A stretch of 64,000 bases of DNA from Pseudomonas sp. B28(2017) (GTDB taxonomy: Bacteria; Pseudomonadota; Gammaproteobacteria; Pseudomonadales; Pseudomonadaceae). A model generated the notes under the pieces. It made no database searches. It saw nothing but the letters and a program-made list of their open reading frames with translations, and was not told where the DNA came from. Below are positions 35,326 through 44,218 of the stretch, one piece after another; positions within the stretch are counted from its first letter, which is position 1, and every line of letters begins with the position of its first letter. The stretch lies in assembly GCF_002113025.1 (NCBI RefSeq), contig NZ_NEJH01000009.1, positions 62,001 to 126,000 on the forward strand, in the 5' to 3' direction. The translations under genes were made by a program, and so were the position numbers.

Positions 35326-36686
35326 TAACGAACTCCCATGAGGCTGGCTTTCTGAAGAGGTGCACGGGCGGCGTCGGCTTGACGCTGGGTCGCATCCCGA
35401 TAGTTGAAGTAAGTGCGCTGTTTAACGATGTGATCGGCGATGTGCTTGGCGTCGTGCCAAACGCCCCAGATAAACGCGGAGCCACGACGGGACTGCCACG
35501 GCAAACCAACGAAATACACACCGGGCTCGGCCGACACGCCGCGCTGATGCTGCGGTTTGCCGTTTTCCTTGAAGGCATCGACCTTCAGCCAGCTGTAATC
35601 GGTGGAGTAACCGGTGGCCCAGATGATCGTGGTGACGCCGGCCTTGACCAGGTCAAGCTCAAGAATCGGCTTGGTCACGCAGTCCGGATCGGCCAGCATG
35701 GCGCGGGCTTCGGGTTCCAGCGGCAGGTCCAGGCCGTTGCGTTCGATATAGGCGTCGGCCTTGTCCAGCAGCGCGAGGTAGTTTTCATCGCCGCGCCGAA
35801 TGTTGTCGGCGAGGTTATTTTCGAAGCTCACCACCGCGCCGTTGAACCCTTGAGTCAGACCGACCAGGGTCATGCCCTGATGGGCCAGCCGGCGGAAGTC
35901 CACGGTGTGGCCGCCACGGGCACCGCTCACGGCGATGGTCACGTGCTCCTTGCCCGGTTGCATGGCCTCGGCATCCCACTCGCCGAGCACCCCCAGCCAC
36001 CAGCAGAAATCACGGTTGCGGTAGGCGCGCGGCGGACGATCGTGGGCGCCGACCGAGAGGTAGACCTGCTTGCCGGAGCGTTGCAGCTCATCGGCGATCT
36101 GCACGCCCGAAGAACCGGCGCCCACCACCAGCACGGCGCCTTCGGCCAGTTGTTGTGGGTTGTAGTATTGGGCGGAGTGAATCTGGGTGATGCCGGCGAT
36201 TTGCGGAGCAATCGGCGGAATGACCGGACGCTGGAACGGGCCGGTGGCGACCACTACGTGGCGGGCTTCGATCACGCCATCGGAGGTTTCAACAGTGAAA
36301 CCCGGACGATCGGCATTACGCTCTACTTTCTTCACGTCAACGCCAGTGCGGATCGGTGCGTTGAACTTGCGGGCATAAGCTTCGAAGTACTCAGCCACCT
36401 GCTCTTTTGCGGCGAAGGCATCCGGGTCCAGGCCGTCGAATTCCAGGCCCGGGAAGCGGTCGTGCCAGGCAGGACCGTTGGCCACCAGCGAATCCCAGCG
36501 GCCGGTGCGCCAGGCTTCGGCGATACGGTTGCGCTCCAGCACGAGGTGGGGCACACCTAGCTTGCTCAGGTGTTCACTCATGGCCACGCCGGCCTGGCCG
36601 GCGCCAACAACAAGCGTATCAATTTCGGTTTTATCAACTGTCATGGCTGTGCACTTCTGAAAGGTGGTTTGATTCAGGTCGGTCAT
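35325..36686 (-). CDS. Flavin-dependent monooxygenase (FMO/YUCCA-type)
   Basis: 453 residues from ATG 36686, eight bases after GAGG; ATG 36644 is an alternative. It has two dinucleotide folds: GAGQAG (FAD, about residues 28-33) and GAGSSG (NADPH, about 180-185), with VVATGPFQRPVIP between and TTIIWATGYSTDYSWL near the end, the ATG motif typical of class B monooxygenases. It likely oxygenates a nitrogen or carbon centre of a small substrate. It is first in the operon with RidA, DUF1028, ArgE and a binding protein, and divergent from the transsulfuration genes. Confidence 0.88.
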   Translation of the reverse strand: MTDLNQTTFQKCTAMTVDKTEIDTLVVGAGQAGVAMSEHLSKLGVPHLVLERNRIAEAWRTGRWDSLVANGPAWHDRFPGLEFDGLDPDAFAAKEQVAEYFEAYARKFNAPIRTGVDVKKVERNADRPGFTVETSDGVIEARHVVVATGPFQRPVIPPIAPQIAGITQIHSAQYYNPQQLAEGAVLVVGAGSSGVQIADELQRSGKQVYLSVGAHDRPPRAYRNRDFCWWLGVLGEWDAEAMQPGKEHVTIAVSGARGGHTVDFRRLAHQGMTLVGLTQGFNGAVVSFENNLADNIRRGDENYLALLDKADAYIERNGLDLPLEPEARAMLADPDCVTKPILELDLVKAGVTTIIWATGYSTDYSWLKVDAFKENGKPQHQRGVSAEPGVYFVGLPWQSRRGSAFIWGVWHDAKHIADHIVKQRTYFNYRDATQRQADAARAPLQKASLMGVR

Positions 36687-36963
36687 GGCTGCCGCCTCGA
36701 TTCTGATCACTGTTGTTCTTCTGCTGCGGCTATCGGTGTCAGGGTGTTGGCCGCATTCTGTTCGGAGCCGGGAAATAGCGAAATTATGTTTTTTGTGGTC
36801 GCTGGCGAGGAAAAAGCGTCGAGGCAACCGGCTGGCCGCATGAGGTTGCGGCAGGCCCGATCCCGGCCTATGGTCCTAGCGATGCAATGCCTGCGATCGA
36901 TGCCTGATGGCACACCGCAGGCCACTGTCCACCCAGCGCGTATTTGTGCAAGGAAGTGACGAC

Positions 36964-38340
36964 ATGCCTGACAACTCCCGCCCTGCCGTGCTCGAACTGA
37001 TCGGCAATACACCTCTGGTACGGGTCAGCCGGTTCGATACCGGCCCGTGCACGCTGTTTCTCAAACTCGAATCCCAGAACCCCGGCGGTTCGATCAAGGA
37101 CCGCATCGGTCTGGCGATGATCGATGCCGCCGAACGCGATGGCCGCCTGCGCCCCGGTGGCACCATCGTCGAAGCCACCGCCGGCAACACCGGCCTCGGC
37201 CTGGCCTTGGTCGGCCGCGCCAAGGGTTACCGGGTGGTGCTGGTGGTACCGGACAAGATGTCCACCGAGAAGGTCCTGCACCTCAAGGCCATGGGCGCCG
37301 AGGTGCACATCACCCGCTCCGATGTCGGCAAGGGCCATCCCGAGTACTACCAGGATGTCGCCGCGCGGCTGGCCGCGGATATTCCCGATGCGTTCTTCGC
37401 CGACCAGTTCAACAACCCGGCCAACCCGCTGGCCCACGAATACAGCACCGCGCCGGAGATCTGGGCACAGACCCAGCATGATCTGGACGCCATCGTCGTC
37501 GGCGTCGGTTCCGCCGGGACCCTGACCGGGCTGACGCGCTTTTTCAAACGCGTGCAGCCGGATCTGGAAATGGTCCTGGCCGACCCGGTCGGTTCGGTGA
37601 TGGCCGAGTACAGCCGCAGCGGCACCCTCGGCACGCCCGGTTCGTGGGCGGTGGAAGGCATAGGCGAAGACTTCATTCCGTCGATTGCCGACCTGTCCAG
37701 CGTGCGCCACGCCTATTCGATCAGCGATGAAGAAAGCTTCGACCACGCCCGCCAACTGCTGCGTGCCGAAGGCATTCTCGGCGGTTCCTCGACCGGCACC
37801 CTGCTGGCCGCCGCACTGCGTTACTGCCGCGAGCAGACCACGCCGAAACGGGTGGTGAGCTTCGTCTGCGACACTGGTACGCGTTACCTGTCGAAGATCT
37901 ACAACGACCAGTGGATGAACGATCAGGGCCTGCTGCAACGCAAGCAATACGGTGACCTGCGCGACCTGATCGCGCGGCGCTTCGAGGACGGCCGGGTGAT
38001 CAGCGTCGGTCCCGACGACACCCTGCTCACCGCCTTCCAGCGCATGCGCCTGGCGGATGTGTCGCAACTGCCGGTGCTGGTGAACGGCAAACATCTGGTC
38101 GGCGTGATCGACGAGTCCGACATCCTGCTGGGGGTGCATGAAGACGTTGCGCACTTCCGTAAAGCCGTGGCCAGTGCCATGACCGACAAGCTGCAAACCC
38201 TGTCCCCCGACGCCACGCTGGCTGACCTGGAGGCAGAGCTGGGCCGTGGGCTGGTAGCGATCATTCAGGATGCCTCGGGTTTCCACGGCCTGATTACCCG
38301 AACCGACATGCTCAACCACCTGCGGAGATCCCTGCCATGA
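36964..38340 (+). CDS. Cystathionine beta-synthase with CBS domains
   Basis: 458 residues from ATG 36964 (AAGGAAG upstream). PLP enzyme of the cysteine synthase/CBS family: ELIGNTPLVRVSRFD, the PLP-lysine motif NPGGSIKDRI (Lys about 43), ATAGNTGLGLAL (substrate loop) and GGSSTGTLLAA near 280. Residues about 335-455 are a pair of CBS domains (RVISVGPDDTLLTAFQRMRL and MTDKLQTLSPDATLADLEAE). It condenses homocysteine with serine or acetylserine. The gene overlaps the next by four bases (ATGA), forming a reverse-transsulfuration pair. Confidence 0.88.
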   Translation: MPDNSRPAVLELIGNTPLVRVSRFDTGPCTLFLKLESQNPGGSIKDRIGLAMIDAAERDGRLRPGGTIVEATAGNTGLGLALVGRAKGYRVVLVVPDKMSTEKVLHLKAMGAEVHITRSDVGKGHPEYYQDVAARLAADIPDAFFADQFNNPANPLAHEYSTAPEIWAQTQHDLDAIVVGVGSAGTLTGLTRFFKRVQPDLEMVLADPVGSVMAEYSRSGTLGTPGSWAVEGIGEDFIPSIADLSSVRHAYSISDEESFDHARQLLRAEGILGGSSTGTLLAAALRYCREQTTPKRVVSFVCDTGTRYLSKIYNDQWMNDQGLLQRKQYGDLRDLIARRFEDGRVISVGPDDTLLTAFQRMRLADVSQLPVLVNGKHLVGVIDESDILLGVHEDVAHFRKAVASAMTDKLQTLSPDATLADLEAELGRGLVAIIQDASGFHGLITRTDMLNHLRRSLP

Positions 38341-39515
38341 GTCAGCACGATGAAAATTCCCCGCCACGGGGCTTCGCTACCCGCGTGATCCATGCCGGGC
38401 AAACGCCGGACCCGTCGACCGGGGCGTTGATGCCGCCGATCTATGCCAACTCCACCTACCTGCAGCAGAGCCCCGGGGTGCACAAAGGCCTCGACTACGG
38501 GCGTTCGCACAACCCGACGCGCTGGGCGCTGGAACGCTGTGTGGCCGACCTGGAAGGCGGTACCCGAGCCTTTGCGTTCGCCTCGGGCCTGGCGACCATT
38601 TCCACCGTGCTGGAACTGCTCGACGCCGGCTCGCACATCGTCTCCGGCAACGACCTTTACGGCGGTACCTTCCGTCTGTTCGACAAGGTGCGCCAGCGCA
38701 GCGCCGGGCACCGCTTCAGCTTCGTCGACCTGACCGACCTGGCGGCGTTCGAGGCGTCCCTGCAAGACGACACACGGATGGTCATGGTCGAGACCCCGAG
38801 CAATCCGCTGCTGCGCCTTACCGACCTGGCCGCCATCGCCCGCACCTGCCGCGCGCGCGGCATCATCTGCGTGGCCGACAACACCTTCGCCAGCCCGTGG
38901 ATCCAGCGCCCGCTGGAACTGGGTTTCGACATCGTGCTGCACTCGACCACCAAATACCTGAACGGCCACTCCGACGTGATCGGCGGCATCGCCGTGGTCG
39001 GGCACAACGCCGAACTGGCCGAGCGCCTGGGCTTTCTGCAAAACGCCGTCGGTGCCATCGCCGGTCCGTTCGATGCCTTCCTCACCCTGCGTGGCGTAAA
39101 GACCCTGGCGCTGCGCATGGAACGTCATTGCAGTAATGCGCTGGACTTGGCGCAATGGCTGGAGCGTCAGCCGCAAGTCTCACGGGTTTACTACCCCGGC
39201 CTGCCATCGCACCCGCAGCACGAACTGGCCCAACGGCAAATGCGCGGTTTCGGCGGGATGATTTCCCTCGACCTCAACAGCGACCTGGCGGGCACCAAAC
39301 GCTTCCTCGAGAACGTGCGGATCTTCGCCCTGGCCGAGAGCCTGGGCGGCGTGGAAAGCCTGATCGAACATCCGGCGATCATGACCCACGCCACCATTCC
39401 ACCCGATACCCGCGCAGAACTGGGCATCGGCGACGGGCTGGTGCGATTGTCGGTGGGCGTCGAGGATGTCGAGGACCTGCGTGCCGATCTGGCGCAGGCG
39501 TTGGCAAGGATGTAA
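38337..39515 (+). CDS. Cystathionine gamma-lyase/synthase-type PLP enzyme
   Basis: 392 residues. Cys/Met-metabolism PLP family: FATRVIHAGQTPDPSTGALM, YGRSHNPTRWALERCVADLE, FASGLATISTVLELLDAGSH and the lysine motif LHSTTKYLNGHSDVIGG (PLP Lys about 206), then ESLGGVESLIEHPAIMTHAT. Paired with cystathionine beta-synthase it most likely cleaves cystathionine to cysteine; a synthase role cannot be excluded from sequence alone. It is followed by a strong terminator. Confidence 0.88.
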   Translation: MSQHDENSPPRGFATRVIHAGQTPDPSTGALMPPIYANSTYLQQSPGVHKGLDYGRSHNPTRWALERCVADLEGGTRAFAFASGLATISTVLELLDAGSHIVSGNDLYGGTFRLFDKVRQRSAGHRFSFVDLTDLAAFEASLQDDTRMVMVETPSNPLLRLTDLAAIARTCRARGIICVADNTFASPWIQRPLELGFDIVLHSTTKYLNGHSDVIGGIAVVGHNAELAERLGFLQNAVGAIAGPFDAFLTLRGVKTLALRMERHCSNALDLAQWLERQPQVSRVYYPGLPSHPQHELAQRQMRGFGGMISLDLNSDLAGTKRFLENVRIFALAESLGGVESLIEHPAIMTHATIPPDTRAELGIGDGLVRLSVGVEDVEDLRADLAQALARM

Positions 39516-39543
39516 ATCACCTGAATGGTGGGACACCGCAAAC

Positions 39544-39581
39544 CCTGTAGGAGCGAGCATGCTCGTTCCTACAGGTTTTTT
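39544..39581 (+). terminator. REP-derived rho-independent terminator
   Basis: Arms CCTGTAGGAGCGAGC (39544-39558) and GCTCGTTCCTACAGG (39561-39575), one G-T pair, 2-base loop, followed by six T. It ends the transsulfuration operon 28 bp past the stop. Confidence 0.85.
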
Positions 39582-39728
39582 AGGCCCTCACTCTTGTTGC
39601 AAGGCTGGTCAAGCACGCAAGAGTCCCTATAATCGCGCCGTTTTCGTCTACCCTCACGAAGCGTCGTGCAGCAATCAGCTTGTGCGGGGCGCATCGACAT
39701 TTTTCCGCTATTGAACCGGAGAACTTCC

Positions 39729-40580
39729 ATGCTCAAACGTACCCTGGCATTGGCCGTCGGCCTGACCCTATCCTTTTCCGCCCTGCTGGCACAGGCTGCC
39801 GACACCCTCAAGGTCAGCGCCATTCCTGACGAAGCCCCGACCGAATTGCTGCGAAAGTTCAAGCCTCTTGGCGAATATCTGGAGCAGCAGTTGGACATGA
39901 AAGTCGAGTTCGTGCCGGTTTCCGACTACCCGGCGGTGGTCGAGGCACTGGCCACCGACCGCATCGACATGGCCTGGCTGGGTGGCTTCACGTTCGTGCA
40001 GGCGCGACTGAAAACCGGCAATGCCATTCCACTGGTACAGCGTGAGCAGGATGCCCAGTTCACCAGCAAATTCATCACCGCCGACCCGGCCGTCAAGTCG
40101 CTGACCGACCTCAAGGGCAAGTCCTTTGCCTTCGGTTCGGTTTCTTCCACTTCCGGCAGTTTGATGCCGCGTTATTTCATGCTGCAAGACGGCATCAAGC
40201 CGGAAACCTACTTCAGCCGTGTCGGCTACTCCGGCGCCCACGACGCCACGGTCGCCTGGGTTCAGGCAGGCAAGGTGGACGCCGGTGTACTCAATGCCAG
40301 CGTCTGGGAAAAACTGGTCACGGCCGGCAAGGTCGACACCGACAAGGTCAAGGTCTTCGCCACCACGCCGGCCTACTACGATTACAACTGGACCGTGCGC
40401 GGCACGCTCGACCCGGCTCTCGCCAACAAGATCAAGGTAGCCTTGCTCGCGCTCGACCCGGCCAAGCCGGAGCAAAAAGCGATTCTGGATCTGCAGGCCG
40501 CCAGCCGCTTCATCGAGACCAAACCTGAGAACTACAAGGGCATCGAGGAAGCTGCGCGCGCTGCCGACCTGCTGAAATGA
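39729..40580 (+). CDS. Putative selenate/phosphonate-type ABC binding protein (PhnD family)
   Basis: 283 residues from ATG 39729, seven bases after GGAG. A signal peptide ends near residue 23 (LLAQAA). The mature protein is PhnD-like: LKVSAIPDEAPTELLRKFKP, YPAVVEALATDRIDMAWLGG, FGSVSSTSGSLMPRYFMLQD and GYSGAHDATVAWVQAGKVDA. Relatives in Pseudomonas are named putative selenate ABC binding proteins; the ligand has not been shown here. It is the first gene of a tightly overlapping four-gene transporter operon. Confidence 0.85.
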   Translation: MLKRTLALAVGLTLSFSALLAQAADTLKVSAIPDEAPTELLRKFKPLGEYLEQQLDMKVEFVPVSDYPAVVEALATDRIDMAWLGGFTFVQARLKTGNAIPLVQREQDAQFTSKFITADPAVKSLTDLKGKSFAFGSVSSTSGSLMPRYFMLQDGIKPETYFSRVGYSGAHDATVAWVQAGKVDAGVLNASVWEKLVTAGKVDTDKVKVFATTPAYYDYNWTVRGTLDPALANKIKVALLALDPAKPEQKAILDLQAASRFIETKPENYKGIEEAARAADLLK

Positions 40581-41374
40581 CATTACATCTGAACCGGGTC
40601 AGCCTCACCCACGGCAATGGCGTGCGTGCGCTGCATGAGGTCGACCTGCACATCGCTGCCGGTGAGCAGGTCGCCATCATCGGTCCGTCCGGTGCCGGCA
40701 AGTCGAGCCTGCTCAGCCTGCTGGCAACCGCCCTGCGCCCCGGCAGCGGTACGGTCGAGGTGCTTGGCGAGCAAGCCTGGCAGCTCGGCGCCCGACAGCG
40801 CCAGCGATTGCGCGCACGCATCGGCCTGGTGCATCAGGCGCCGCCACTGCCACCGCGGCAACGGGTGGTCACGGCGGTGCTGGCCGGAAAGCTGGGGCAA
40901 TGGGGGTTTGCCAAAAGCCTGTTGAGCCTGCTGCATCCGGTGGATGTTGCGGGAGCGCAGGCGGCACTGCTCAAGCTGGACCTCAGTGACAAGCTGTTCG
41001 CCCAGTGCCAGCAATTGTCCGGCGGTCAACTGCAGCGCGTGGGCATTGCCCGCGTGCTGTACCAGGCCCCCGAGGTGCTGCTGGCCGATGAACCGGTGTC
41101 GGCGATGGACCCCGTACTGGCCGGGCACACCCTGTCGATCCTCTGCCGCCACGCCCTGGAACACAAGGTGACACTGGTCGCCAGCCTGCATGCCGTGGAA
41201 CTGGCACTGACGCACTTTTCGCGCATCATCGGCCTGCGCGATGGCCAGGTCCTGTTCGACCTTCCCGCCAGCGACGTCGACCACCCGTTGCTCGACAAGC
41301 TCTACGCCAACGAGCAACTGCAATCGCCGCCCGTCCCAGTGACGCCCTTGAGTGTGCAGATTCCCCGATGCTGA
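40577..41374 (+). CDS. ABC transporter ATPase, PhnC-like
   Basis: 265 residues. Complete ABC motifs: Walker A GPSGAGKSS (about 36-44), Q-loop VHQAPPLPPRQ, signature LSGGQLQRV (about 143-151), Walker B VLLADEPVSAMD and the H-loop in VASLHAVELAL. It energises the importer with the two permeases that follow. It overlaps the binding-protein gene by four bases (ATGA) and the first permease by seven. Confidence 0.92.
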   Translation: MTLHLNRVSLTHGNGVRALHEVDLHIAAGEQVAIIGPSGAGKSSLLSLLATALRPGSGTVEVLGEQAWQLGARQRQRLRARIGLVHQAPPLPPRQRVVTAVLAGKLGQWGFAKSLLSLLHPVDVAGAQAALLKLDLSDKLFAQCQQLSGGQLQRVGIARVLYQAPEVLLADEPVSAMDPVLAGHTLSILCRHALEHKVTLVASLHAVELALTHFSRIIGLRDGQVLFDLPASDVDHPLLDKLYANEQLQSPPVPVTPLSVQIPRC

Positions 41375-42195
41375 CGCGTGATATGCAGGACCCGGCCACC
41401 CTGCCTCGTCTGTTGCTCAGTCTGTTGGCGCTTGCCCTGCTGTGGCCTGGCATCCACTTCAGCGAACTGGACCTGGGTGTGCTGCTCAAGGCCGACAGTC
41501 AGAGTGAGATGGGCCGTTTTGTTGCGGCCTTCTGGCCACCCGCCCATGGCGAAGAATTCCTCCAGTTGCTATGGCAAGCCACGCTGCAGACATTGGCCAT
41601 CGCCACCGCCGGCATGGCCCTGGCCTTGCTGTTGGCCGTGCCCGCCAGCCTGCTGGCCAGCCGGGCGCTGTCGCTGTCGGCCGCCTCGCGCAGCGGTCGC
41701 CCGAGCGCCCTGGGCCGGCTGTTGCGCTGGCCGGTGCGCGGGCTGCTGATCTTCCTGCGCAGCGTGCCGGAAATCGTCTGGGCCTTGCTGTTCGTGCGCG
41801 CAGTCGGCCTTGGCCCGACGGCCGGGGTGCTGGCCATTGCCATCACCTACAGCGGCATGCTGGGCAAGGTCTACGCGGAGATCTTCGAGTCGGTCGACCA
41901 ACGCCCCGCCCACTCACTGCTGCAGGCCGGCAGTGGCCGGTTGGCGGCCTTCTGCTACGGCATCCTGCCCAATGTCGGGGCGGAATTGCTGTCGTACACG
42001 GTGTATCGCTGGGAATGTGCGATCCGTGCGTCCGTGGTGATGGGGTTCGTTGGCGCCGGCGGGCTGGGCCAGCAGATTGACTTGTCGTTGCGCATGTTCG
42101 CCGGCGGTGAAGTGGCGAGCATGTTGCTGACCTTTCTCCTGTTGGTGCTATTCGCCGATCAGATCAGCCGCCTGCTGCGCTGGAGGTTCGCATGA
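41368..42195 (+). CDS. ABC permease, PhnE-like (first)
   Basis: 275 residues with about six membrane helices. The inner part holds the EAA-type loop IFESVDQRPAHSLLQAGSGR and FCYGILPNVGAELLSYTVYR, and GLLIFLRSVPEIVWALLFVR is the typical PhnE helix. It overlaps the ATPase and the second permease genes, so all four are translated together. The two permeases probably form a heterodimer. Confidence 0.9.
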   Translation: MLTRDMQDPATLPRLLLSLLALALLWPGIHFSELDLGVLLKADSQSEMGRFVAAFWPPAHGEEFLQLLWQATLQTLAIATAGMALALLLAVPASLLASRALSLSAASRSGRPSALGRLLRWPVRGLLIFLRSVPEIVWALLFVRAVGLGPTAGVLAIAITYSGMLGKVYAEIFESVDQRPAHSLLQAGSGRLAAFCYGILPNVGAELLSYTVYRWECAIRASVVMGFVGAGGLGQQIDLSLRMFAGGEVASMLLTFLLLVLFADQISRLLRWRFA

Positions 42196-42959
42196 ATCGC
42201 CTGGTCAACCTGCTGCTGATCCTGGGCATCGGCGCAGCGGTCGTCGCCTCGTTCAGCTACCTGGGCATCGATCTCGGCGAGCTGACCGGCAGCGGTAACT
42301 TGCAGCAGATGGGCGCCTACGTGCTGCGGTTTCTCAGCCCGGACCTGAGCGCCGGCCATCTGCAAGCCATTGGCCGTGGCGCCGTGGAAACCATGGCCAT
42401 GTCGGCCCTTGGCACCTTGCTCGCCGCGGTGTTCGGGATGCTGCTGGCATTGCCGGCGGCCGGGCGTTTCGGTTGGCCGTTGCAGAGCGCGTCGCGCCTT
42501 GTGCTCAATGCCCTTCGCGCCATTCCCGAACTGGTGTGGGCCGCGCTGATGGTGCTGGCGGCGGGTCTTGGCCCGAACGCCGGTACCCTGGCACTGGCCA
42601 TGCATACCACCGGCGTGTTGGGCCGCCTGTTCGCCGAAGCACTGGAAAACACCCCAGCGGAACCGGCCGAAGCCATCCGCTTGCAGGGCGGCAATGTCGT
42701 CTGGGCCTTCTGTTACGGCACCCTGCCCAATCTGTTTCCACAGCTGCTGGCGTACATCCTCTACCGCTGGGAAAACAACATCCGCATGGCCAGCGTGCTC
42801 GGCTTTGTCGGTGCCGGCGGTTTGGGGCAGATGCTCTATGTCAGCCTCAGCCTGTTCCAGGAGGCCCAGGCCAGTACGGTGATCCTGGCCATGTTGCTGC
42901 TGGTGTTCGCCGTTGATGGGCTGAGCAGCTGGAGTCGTCAGCGTTGGGTCAAGGCGTGA
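42192..42959 (+). CDS. ABC permease, PhnE-like (second)
   Basis: 255 residues. Same architecture as its neighbour: LVLNALRAIPELVWAALMVL, an EAA-type loop (ALENTPAEPAEAIRLQGGNV) and FCYGTLPNLFPQLLAYILYR. Clearly a paralogue of the first permease by tandem duplication. The ATG overlaps the upstream stop (ATGA). It is the last gene of the operon. Confidence 0.9.
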   Translation: MNRLVNLLLILGIGAAVVASFSYLGIDLGELTGSGNLQQMGAYVLRFLSPDLSAGHLQAIGRGAVETMAMSALGTLLAAVFGMLLALPAAGRFGWPLQSASRLVLNALRAIPELVWAALMVLAAGLGPNAGTLALAMHTTGVLGRLFAEALENTPAEPAEAIRLQGGNVVWAFCYGTLPNLFPQLLAYILYRWENNIRMASVLGFVGAGGLGQMLYVSLSLFQEAQASTVILAMLLLVFAVDGLSSWSRQRWVKA

Positions 42960-43044
42960 TGGGTAACCGCTGTGGTAACCCAACAGCGGCATTCGGCCTG
43001 GAGCCAGTATATACGCGGCCTTTAGGCATTCGGTGCGCGACCTG

Positions 43045-43359
43045 TCAAGCGACACTCGCCTCATTGGCAGGATTCAAATAGCAGGCCATCTCCCGTTCGA
43101 CAACGTCAATCTCATTCAGCCCCCAGTTTGTCAGGGGCGCGGAAAGTTTGCCGGTCGACGCAAAACTCGCCGCCAGCAGACGGGTCATCAGCGTCTTTGC
43201 CAAGTCCAGTTGCTTCTGAAGCTCCTGAGCCGCGCGATCAGCCTTGTCCAGGCGCTGTTGCAGGGCATCGCGCCCGGCAGTGATCTGTTCGATACTGGCC
43301 ATCATTTCATGTGGGTCGACCATCACTGCCGCTTTTTCTTCCAAAGATTTATCACTCAT
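43045..43359 (-). CDS. Hypothetical coiled-coil protein
   Basis: 104 residues from ATG 43359 (MSDKSLEEKAA). A heptad-rich coiled coil spans about residues 22-62 (ITAGRDALQQRLDKADRAAQ and on). The tail contains LLAASFASTGKLSAPLTNWG. There is no signal peptide or membrane segment. No family is recognised; small coiled-coil proteins of this kind are common single genes in Pseudomonas. A longer frame from 43425 lacks a good start. Confidence 0.6.
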   Translation of the reverse strand: MSDKSLEEKAAVMVDPHEMMASIEQITAGRDALQQRLDKADRAAQELQKQLDLAKTLMTRLLAASFASTGKLSAPLTNWGLNEIDVVEREMACYLNPANEASVA

Positions 43360-43734
43360 CAATGTGCTCGTTCGCTCAGGTTCAAGGTCAGGCGTGCGCA
43401 GGCCTTGCCTCTCTGATATCGGCACGAGAGTTTATTCCTATAGTTTTCTATCGCACGGCTGCGCAAGGCGCCGACCAACGGTAGCGTAACCCATCAGCGA
43501 ACCCAGCCTGGTTGCGAACAGGCATCTCAACTGGCACAGAGCGACCAAGGCGGACGTTCACGGGGACAGCGCTCTGACCGCAGGCAACGGCCGTACTATA
43601 ATTAATGTCTGTCAATGTTTGCGTGGCGAGCGCTCCAAAACGAATCAGGTATCCATAGCGTTCACCTGACAGGCAGTGGGCAGCACAGCAAACGGGATGG
43701 GCAGTACGTCTGATTACACGAGGAGGGTTCAGCC

Positions 43735-44085
43735 ATGAAAATTCACTCCTTCCAGCATTACTCTCATGGTCTGGAAATGGCCGTTCACGATGCATGGATT
43801 ACCGCCAAGGTGAAGTCTGCCCTGGCATTTTCCGATCCGACCCTTAGCCTGCATATCAATGTCAAAACCCATGCGGGCATAGTGGGGTTAAGCGGCCGCG
43901 TCAACACTCATAGACAGTGTGAACAGGCCATTGGTCTGGCCCGTTCGGTTCATGGTGTCGTCGAAGTCGATGCCAGCGACTTGCAGACCCATGTGTTCAC
44001 GCCAGGGAGTTTTCCAGAAGCGCCCAACGCCGAAGAGAGCACGGAGCGCCGGCCACAATCGTCAACAAAGATGGACGACAAATGA
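43735..44085 (+). CDS. BON-domain protein
   Basis: 116 residues starting at ATG 43735, with GAGG about nine bases upstream. One BON domain covers about residues 18-85: DAWITAKVKSALAFSDPTLS, then VKTHAGIVGLSGRVNTHRQC and VHGVVEVDASDL, a typical OsmY-like unit. There is no recognisable signal peptide, unusual for this family, so it may be cytoplasmic. The polar C-terminal tail (about 90-116) is likely unstructured. It is convergent with the XRE regulator gene. Confidence 0.8.
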   Translation: MKIHSFQHYSHGLEMAVHDAWITAKVKSALAFSDPTLSLHINVKTHAGIVGLSGRVNTHRQCEQAIGLARSVHGVVEVDASDLQTHVFTPGSFPEAPNAEESTERRPQSSTKMDDK

Positions 44086-44218
44086 TAATGGCAACGTTGT
44101 AGGCGCCGCGCTCCCGGTCGGGAACCGAGGGCGGAGGGAAGCTGAATGCCTGTGTGCCCCAGAGTGAATCGCCCATGGTTTCGTGGACATTTCCGACTGG
44201 CTGCTTATGGCTGTGGAT

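Noticed and set aside
36868..38367. 499-codon minus-strand open frame opposite cystathionine beta-synthase
   Set aside because: Antisense shadow of a well-supported PLP enzyme gene; no domain or ribosome binding site.
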